A stretch of DNA of 64,000 bases from Entonaema liquescens (Eukaryota; Ascomycota; Sordariomycetes; Xylariales; Xylariaceae): contig CADCSX010000001.1 in NCBI GenBank assembly GCA_902805475.1, positions 3,596,001 to 3,660,000 on the forward strand. Direction: 5' to 3'. The notes under the pieces are model-generated. The model was not told the origin of the DNA. It worked only from the letters and a program-made list of their open reading frames with translations, and ran no database searches. Position numbers and translations under genes: made by a program. Each line of letters opens with the position of its first letter. The first letter of the stretch is position 1. Of this stretch, positions 56,525 through 64,000 are shown piece after piece.

Positions 56525-58103
56525 TTCGGCAACCTCGAGCAAATAATTATGCGGATAGTTGCGGGTGTTAGTTCCTGGCTGGATTTAGAGTCTTATCAGA
56601 CTGCAAGGGAGGCTGAGGATAGGGGGGGCGTTCCGGATGGCGGCTTAGATGGGATACCTTTAGGTGTTTAGACGTAACTTGTGATGGTCAGGTTGGGCTC
56701 TAGTCCTACTCCTACACCTTCTTAAAAAAGTTTATTGCGTACCTAACTGTATTGTCTAATAGACGTCTTTGGACTTTGATAGTTACTGTTACACATGTAC
56801 CTGCGTAAGTCCGGGGTGACTGGCAGTTGAATTATTGGTTTCGAGATGTCGTCAGCGTGCACGTCTAAGGGAAAAATATATCGTTATTTGTAATATGATG
56901 GTAGTTATATTGTCCCATATAGTCTCGGCTGACCTCAGATATTACATGGCTGCACCTTAATAATCCAATGTTCGCAATACGTCGTAAGTTTTCGTATGGC
57001 GAATTGGGAATCATCATATTCAATAGTGCTGACAAGCCAGTATGGTACTGATATTCTCGGCAGTATTAAAGGGTTTCGTTTGTCTAACTTCACGTGAGTA
57101 ATGGAGATTCTTGGCCTCGAATTACTTTCTTATGGTTCTATTCCTGGAGACATTTAGATCCTACTCGGATAGTACGGCACTGGTATAGAGGGGGCCTTTA
57201 GATTTATCAATGCTTGTTCTAACTTCTCTTTTCACTTTCATATGTCTACCTATATAGAAGAAATTCAAGTCGTTGCTTTGATAGGTTAGGTGTTATTTTC
57301 ACTTATGTGGTATCAATTTGAACAGATGAAGCTATCCGACCTATTAAGTCCCAGTTACTAATATGTCTTTCTGCATGGTTCTAATAATCTATTCAAGTTA
57401 AAATTACTTTCGAATTCCCATCCGTTCCCTGAAAGACAAGGTAAGTATTCATCTTGGAGGAAGTAGGCTTCAAGACAGCGTCCAAAGTCTCTAGTATCAT
57501 AGGTTGGATTGGACCCTAGGCACATGGCACTTCGGGATAATATCGTAGCGTAGAGATGATTTATTTTCTCGGGTCCTATAAAAATCCTGGGGTCGTAAGG
57601 GGGGACCAATAATATGTCTTGACCTCAATTCTATCTAGCTAACCGGGCGGTCTACCCCATTTTTATCAGGGCCCTATCATCCTCTCAGAGTCCTTGAAAG
57701 CCTCATTGCGGGCTTGTCCGGCGTCTAAGTAAGGCTGGCTGGCTTCAAGCTTGGATCGTATTGACCAAATCAAGAAAATCATTGGTCTATTCCATGTCAA
57801 AAAAGAGCAATGATCTATCTGTTATGCTGCAGGCTTAGCCCATAGTTGCTGCAACGATTGGTGCAGGCGACCTACTGCACAATTCGATATGCATTGTGGC
57901 AGTGTTAAGAACACTGCCTAATATGCTATCCGAATGAGGCCGCCTTGGATGTGCCGACAATGTAATGCCACTTGTTCAGCCACATCTCAATAACTACTTG
58001 ACCCCCAAATCCTGTAGTACGCCGTGATCCTTCTCAATTGTTGGTTGGGATATCTTGCACTTCGAATCCAACAGCCCCTTAAGTGATTGGGTGCACGTCT
58101 AAG
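56525..58103. other. intergenic, no gene seen
   Basis: The only frame is a short minus-strand one (57358-57609, 83 codons) with no recognisable motif. Otherwise AT-rich spacer between the SLATT-like and the NLR genes. Confidence 0.4.
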
Positions 58104-61100
58104 ATGGCCGAGATCGCTGGTCTTGTCTTAGGTGTAGCTGGGCTTGCGGGTATGATAGGCGCATTCAGGGATGCAATAGACCTATTCAATGATTTTATGA
58201 GCTCACGAGAATTCGGCCGCGATTACGAAATATTGGAGACCAAGTTTGACATTGAGAGGACCATATTGTTGCAATGGTCTGAGCAAGTAAGGCTCTTACA
58301 ACCGGACTACGACCGAAGATTAGACGATGACACTATTCAGTGTGCCATCCTCCGCATCCTAGGATGTATCAAACTCCTGATGGGTGATGAACCCCAACTG
58401 AGAGATCGCTATGGTATAGGAAGGGCCGACGAGCAGCGGCCTGACGAGGAAACGGAGCTTTTGGGCCCCAGACATACCAACTACGTGGCTGTGATTAGCG
58501 GTCATCGAATGGCAAAGTTTATTAAGGAATTCGAGGCGATGAAAATACGAAGCAACATCCGCGACAAGAAACTGACAATGAGCAAGAGGATTCGTTGGGT
58601 CGTCCGGGATAAAGCGAGATTCGAGGACCTAGTGAAGGAGTTGAACCATTTCACTACGAAACTTACGCAGATTGTTCCCATAACAAACAATCAAGCAATA
58701 ACTCGGCTCGCAATAGATAAAGATGTCGCTACGATTAGGGATCTTAGAGGACTCAAGCTTGTCCACGAAGCGGCAGTCGGGAGTAGAATTATAATTGCTC
58801 AATCGACTCAGGAGCACATCACACGTACCTGTCAAGAACAGATTCTTTGCCGATTATGGTTTAGAACTATCGACGAGAGAAAAGAGTCTATCTCCGAAGC
58901 ACATCGTAAAACATTCCGCTGGGCGCTCGCACCTCCCGAGGGAAGCTATCCATGGGACGATCTCTCGGAATGGCTTCAATCTGGCTCAGGGATCTACTGG
59001 GTCTCTGGGAAGGCCGGGAGCGGCAAGTCAACGCTGATGAAACACATAATCCACCACAGACAAACCAAGCAGCTACTCTCTAGATGGGCCGGCGATACGC
59101 AATACTTCCTAATGCACTACTTCTTCTATAACATGGGAACCTATGAGCAAAAGTCCCAGGAGGGTTTGTCAAGGACTCTTCTATACCAAATACTCTCCGA
59201 GCACCCTTTTCTTATCCCCGAAGTCTTCCCCAACATGTGGAAACAACTATACGACAATGACGGCGCTACGAACTTACCCTCTGTAACCGAAACTAAGTAT
59301 GCGTTCCGAGTACTCGCGACGAAGACATCAGAAATCGGGAAGTTTTGCTTCTTCATTGACGGACTGGATGAGTTCGTGGGAAACTATCTTGATGGTATAG
59401 ACTTTATTAAGAAACTTGCTACGAACCCCCATATTAAGATCGTAGTCTCAAGCAGACCGATTCCGGATTGTGTTGCCTCTTTTGGGGGACTTCCGTCGTT
59501 AGATCTGCACCATCTAACGAAGGCTGATATTAGGGCGTATGTCGAAGAAATCATCGGTGGACATAAGTACATGCAAGGACTCTTGGACCGCCATCCCGAA
59601 CAGGCGACGTCAATTATGGAAGACCTAGTCGACAAGTCTTCCGGCGTCTTCCTCTGGGTCATTCTTGCATGTCGATCCCTTATTTTAGGGTTTGCAGATT
59701 ACGACAGGATTCACGAGTTGCAGCGTCGCGTCGACGAGCTGCCACCGGAGCTCGAGGAGATGTTCCAGCACATGCTCAGTAGAATCAACAAGCGTCATAG
59801 GGAGCAGGGGTCTAGGATGCTACGAATATGCTTTGTGGCACGACAAGCGCGAGATAGGCTCGAGTACAGCGACATGACTTTGCTCGGCTTAGCTCTGATA
59901 GACGACGATTACACGAGCATGGACCGAATAGCAACTTTGGAAAGAGGTCAAAAGCGCACATTATGCGAAGAGCTCGAAGGACGGTTGAGAAGTCGAACGG
60001 GAGGACTACTAGAGACGTACTGGGGAGCGTGTTGCGTCCGCCGGGAAGACCGTAAGCACTGCTTTTGCGGTTCATTGGGCCAGGAGCATGATGTCAAGAT
60101 CGATGCAAGAGTAATCTTCATGCACCGAACGGTTTTGAATTCTTGAGCGACGAAAAGTCGTGGGATCTCGAGTGCTTGCGACCCCCTGAAGAACTCCAGG
60201 CTGCCTCAGAACTGTCCCTCATTGGTCTCTACTCGGCCATGATGAGCGCACCTTATGATTCCGAGCAGGCGACTCGATTTCTTCGCGACGGATTTGAGTG
60301 GGGAGCACAATCCGATATCCAGAATCCGGAAAGCAAAAATAATATCTTCTGGGTTATTCAACCGTTCGTCGACACTTTAAAGCCAGACCCACGAAGCGAT
60401 GATGATATGCTGGGACGGATCGCCAAAGCGAATAAATCGTCTTCAGTAGTGGTAGATCTCGCTATAGAAGCTGGGGCAATCAATTTCGTGAAAAGGCATA
60501 CCAACCTTCTGCGGAATGATCCGTCGCAGTCTAAAAATAATAGATGGTCCTCTCTACTGTACCAAGCTATTACTCTACCCTTAACCTACGGTGGTATCCG
60601 AGAATGGATTTATGGCGAAGACAAGTCTGGAATATCTTCCGAAATGGTGTCTTTGTTAATTTCCCACGGCGGAGACCCGAATTACGAAGTCTTCGATGAA
60701 GTCGAGGCAGCAACAACATCTCCATGGCTTAGCTGGCTGGAGTCCACATCATGGATTATTCTAGATGAAAGCGACCGATTACTTCTCGCAGAAGTAGCAG
60801 AGATCTTTCTGCGCTCTGGTGCTGAGATTTCAGAAGACTTTCGTCAATGGGCACACAGAGAGCTCCAGGAGAGTCGGTACCGTCGTGTTCGAAGAGCGGG
60901 CACTAAGCTACTTGACCTGGCTGAGCAGTTAGAGCTGGAGAATCCTCATTACTACTCCGATGAAGTTGAAGAGTCTAGCGAGGATGATCGAAGTAGAGCA
61001 TTTACATGCGCAGGAGCATCGTCGCACTTCAATGCTCAATGCCTACCGAATTTGCGGAAGAGGGAAGGCGATGTGTTCCCAGAAGATTATCGTAAACGAG

Positions 61101-61147
61101 CCCGTTTGTCTGGGGGGCGAATATGTATAAAGCGATGCCCAGTATAG
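58104..61147 (+). pseudogene. HeLo-NACHT NLR-type STAND protein, split by a 1-nt frameshift
   Basis: The ATG at 58104 begins MAEIAGLVLGVAGLAGMIGA, the hydrophobic N-terminal helix of HeLo domains (HET-s/NLR cell-death execution domain, about residues 1-210). A NACHT NTPase follows: GKAGSGKST (302-310), Walker B FCFFIDGLDEF (about 412-422), KIVVSSRP (sensor) and SGVFLWVILACRSL. At the T4 run 60133-60136, after FMHRTV, the frame shifts and a stop appears at 60144-60146. The other frame continues directly with EFLSDEKSWDLE and stays open to 61147. Adding one base would give exactly 1015 codons. No WD, ankyrin or TPR repeats are visible in the C-terminal part. NLRs of this type trigger regulated cell death on non-self recognition. 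It may be a pseudogene, a natural null allele, or a base-call error. Confidence 0.82.
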
Positions 61148-62131
61148 TCTTGGATGCCGGAACCCCCTTTTTGGTTATTATACCATATTCCTGGTAATAG
61201 ACACGCCACGCTTAGTTCTATAAACTAAAGGTAAACGGTCCCAATTATTGATGCCGAGAAATAAGGCCACTTAGGGACAGGAAATAAGAGCTTTCGCGTT
61301 ATGTTATGTGCATTGGTGTGATCGGCAGGATTTGCTTCGAAAAGGGGTTCTTGTACTTAGGATCAACGAGTACCAATAGTCTTCAACATGAAGTAACGAT
61401 ATATTGGTAGACTTTTATATAAAGCCCTCGAGGGCTGTGGCACTACTAAATAACCCATCATGAAAGCTTAGTCAAGCTTCGTCTTAGAGTTCCTCATATT
61501 TGTACATGCCTAAAATCGTGAGCCAAGTCCTTATATACGATACACCCAAAGCATAGTTTAAAAATTTTGAAATCTTCTTTCGATTTACATTTATAAACTC
61601 CAGTTTATTCTCTATTATTACGCGGGTATGTCAATAATTTACTTCGACTTGGGCATATTATGTGCTACCTATTAAGTTATTGTAAATATATGCATATGAT
61701 AAATGAAATAATATGCTACCTAGAGAATATTGTCGATTTAAACCACTTGCCTTAAGCCGGTTAAGTAAGAGTTGCAATATTGAACCACTTCAATGGCCTG
61801 ACAATTGAACCATCCCGAGTCGTGGAAAAATGGCACCCGGTGGAATAGGACCCTTGTAGATATCTTCTATGCCCCGATAAAATATCTACCAATACTACAT
61901 TATTTCCCTCTATACGCCTGCCCTTTTAATAACCGGTCCGATATCTCCTGTTAGATTGGGAAAGTAACCTGGTGAAAGTAGAGATCTAGACTGTGGTCTA
62001 CCCATCTAATGATATGTATAAATCCTGCGTTTTATCTCGATACTTTACATATGTTGTGATGCCATCGGCTGTTTTTATGTTAATGCTATATAAATTACGT
62101 CTATTATACTTACGGAATACCTTGATACAAA
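61148..62131. other. AT-rich intergenic, no gene seen
   Basis: I found no ORF of note; frames around 61993-62195 are short and low-complexity. It includes the promoter of the secreted-protein gene. Confidence 0.45.
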
Positions 62132-63151
62132 ATGTTGTTGGCGGCCCTGCTCGTCTCAATATTGGCCTTTGCTGAGCACGCATCAGCGGCAACATGGTAT
62201 TTCCTCCGGTACTATCCGGCTTCCGGACAGAAATTCACATCGTTCTCCGGAGAAATAACAATACCGGCTCTGCCGAGGGCCGGGACGTACTACTTATGGC
62301 CAGGGCTTCAGCCGACCGACAATACTGGCGTCTATCAGAATGTTCTTGACGGGAGAAGCGGGACATGGTGGATTGGATCAGGGGTATGTATTTAGTACAG
62401 TCAGGTCTTCGTTTCCTCCTGCTTTAAGCCTGTCTCTGGAGTTCTCGCAGCATAACTTTTGCTCAAAGCCACTGCTAATATCTCATATTAGTGGTGCTGT
62501 TCAAACCCTAACCTCCCATGGGGAAGTGGTTTCAACACCTATGCCAACGAGAAGGTCACGTTCGACAATAAGCTTGATAGCAGTGGCTCGACATGGACGT
62601 CGACTCTGACGCGTCAATCCAATGGCCAAAAAGTAACAGACAGTTTCCCGTTAGGTATGCCCCTGTTCAATGATGTCTTTAGTTAAGAGGTTTTCGTGAC
62701 TCAATGACTGACAGTTCTTCTAGCTGGTAAATCATTTAACCAAGCGTTGTTTGCCATCGAGCTGTACGTTTATTCGTTTCCAAATCGACACTTAGGCCTA
62801 ACTTATTAACTTCGGTGCAGTACCGGTGTCAATTGGGACTTTGGTCCACTCGCATTTTCGAATGTTGTGATTGTAAGTGACCGGCTGAAAACCACCCCTA
62901 TTTTCAGTCCCTCCCCTTTTTTTTTTTTTTTTTTTTTTTTTCGAAATCTCTTCTTAGCGTCTTTGTCTGTGTGCGACCACTGGCCTAATGATAAGCAGAC
63001 AAGTACTGGTACCGATTCGAGCTGGTGCAATACAAAACCTGAGAATTATAATGGAGCGAGCGTATACTCGATTAATGGACTAAGCGCGAGTGTGAGTGGC
63101 AACACGGTGACTTGCAGAATCAGTTCTGTAATTCTTCAGAAACCGGCCTAG
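62132..63151 (+). CDS. secreted fungal protein, possibly concanavalin A-like fold, 5 exons
   Basis: The exons are 62132-62383, 62492-62654, 62724-62763, 62821-62876 and 62958-63151, summing to 705 nt (234 residues). The signal peptide is clear (MLLAALLVSILAFAEHASA). The mature part is Trp/Tyr/Gly-rich: YYLWPGLQPTDNTGVYQNVL, GTWWIGSGWCCSNPNLPWGS, VTFDNKLDSSGSTWTSTLTR, FAIELTGVNWDFGPLAFSNV. It has paired Cys (WCC, VCDHW, SWCN, VTCR), consistent with a disulfide-bonded extracellular protein. Alternating beta-like segments suggest a lectin/glucanase-type sandwich, but no catalytic residues can be assigned. The fourth intron uses a GTGACC donor and contains a T25 run. The last junction is the least certain. 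Function unknown. Confidence 0.7.
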
Positions 63152-64000
63152 TTGGAACTGAAAAGTTGCATAAGTTGAGATTTGAAAGAAAACATAACTA
63201 GGGATATAAGGGTTAAACTTCTTTCTCGCCTTGTCCTGGTATGATGCCTTTAAGACACCTATAGTCTACTCAAGACGTTGCATATCTAACAATAGTCTAT
63301 GGTATTCATAAGGTATCTTGTATTAGACTTGGCATCTTTTTATGAGTGTTGTCGAACCTGCGCTGGCACGTGATGCCCCTTGACCCCTATATTCCTCTGA
63401 AGTATGTGTGATAATAAGTAGTATGTCCAAAGAAAATAAAGGTGTCTTAAAAATATAGTTAAGTACTAAAAATAGTAAGGCTGCTTCTCTAAAGCGAGTA
63501 AGAAATATCTTAGTTGGAATATAGGTAACTAATGGATATATCAAGGAATGGAGCTTGGGAGCAAATAAATAATTCCATGACCTTTCTCTACGGTACTGGT
63601 TGCATGTACCTGTCAATTACTTTGAGTCTGACAACACTTCCTGTTTGATACTAATAAGTCAATTGCCTATTGCCTAATCTAATCGTGGATTGATTATTGA
63701 TGGCTAATCTAAGACTTTAGAAGCATGTAGTACATGCCATGTACATGATGAACATGATGAATGTATTTCGTAGTTGAAATTTAGCTGGTTTGCATTAGTA
63801 CCGTCAGGGCGGAAGAAGTGCCGATCGGTACTATTTGTATGGTCACGTCACTTGACTTGGAGGCAGTGCAATAGGTTCCCCCTCCAATGCCGTGCCTTCC
63901 TTTTCTCCAACCTCCAACCTCCAACCTCCAACGTTGAAACTGAAACTGCCATGCGTAAAGTCGAATTTAAAATATTTTAACTCTGGAATTTCATCAGTAA
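63152..64000. other. intergenic to window end, no gene seen
   Basis: AT-rich with small frames only. A short tandem CCTCCAACCTCCAACCTCCA stretch lies near 63908-63932. Confidence 0.4.

Noticed and set aside
1..64000. tRNA, rRNA and CRISPR features
   Set aside because: No stretch with a convincing tRNA B-box in cloverleaf context was found by eye, no rRNA-like sequence was seen, and CRISPR is not expected in a fungal genome. A covariance-model scan would be needed to exclude tRNAs.

Overview
The window reads as a filamentous ascomycete (Pezizomycotina) nuclear contig. Most introns are about 47-80 nt, with GT...AG borders and CTAAC/CTGAC-like branch sites. There is a recognisable COT1-type NDR kinase, a TIM54, a mitochondrial sulfide:quinone oxidoreductase, HeLo-NACHT and SLATT-type genes typical of fungal self/non-self repertoires, and fungal-style MITEs. 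Sordariomycetes is plausible, but the sequence alone does not settle it. Long AT-rich, TpA-rich gene-poor stretches alternate with gene islands.

Layout. 1-2.2 kb: the 3' end of an unrecognised gene, then a decayed SesB-type alpha/beta-hydrolase domain. 4.0-5.7 kb: a four-exon BBE-type FAD oxidase. 7.4-9.1 kb: a six-exon sulfide:quinone oxidoreductase. 9.94-10.44 kb: a hAT-type MITE with a perfect 8-bp target duplication. 13.6-15.9 kb: a convergent SDR/aldo-keto reductase pair; the SDR has Cys in place of the catalytic Tyr. 17.4-24.3 kb: a graveyard of minus-strand genes (a subtilisin relic, a large fungal protein with one internal stop, a protein kinase with frameshifts, and a CorA-like transporter with three in-frame stops). 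24.3-36.7 kb: a gene desert holding a 629-bp Tc1/mariner-like MITE flanked by TA. 36.7-48.1 kb: the housekeeping island (Clg1/PCL-type cyclin, NIP30/PSME3IP1-like, TIM54, COT1, SF3A2/Prp11). 48.8-51.7 kb: a tandem pair of BTB genes with the same intron position. 52.3-56.5 kb: a frameshifted Ala/Gly-rich protein, an FSH-type hydrolase and a SLATT-like two-TM protein. 58.1-61.1 kb: a HeLo-NACHT NLR split by a single-base frameshift. 62.1-63.2 kb: a five-exon secreted protein.

The genes fall into two classes. The housekeeping island looks intact, with clean introns. The flanks carry accessory genes, several of the kind used in fungal programmed cell death or heterokaryon incompatibility: SesB-like hydrolase, HeLo, NACHT, SLATT and an atypical kinase. 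Many are broken. All six internal nonsense codons I found in otherwise continuous frames are TAA or TAG, and each could derive from CAA or CAG by a CpA-to-TpA change, the direction expected of repeat-induced point mutation. The other lesions are single-base frameshifts, several in short homopolymers, so assembly error has to be excluded before calling them inactivating. Exon coordinates were worked out by hand from splice motifs and reading frame; wherever a complete intact model is given, the summed exon length is a multiple of three.
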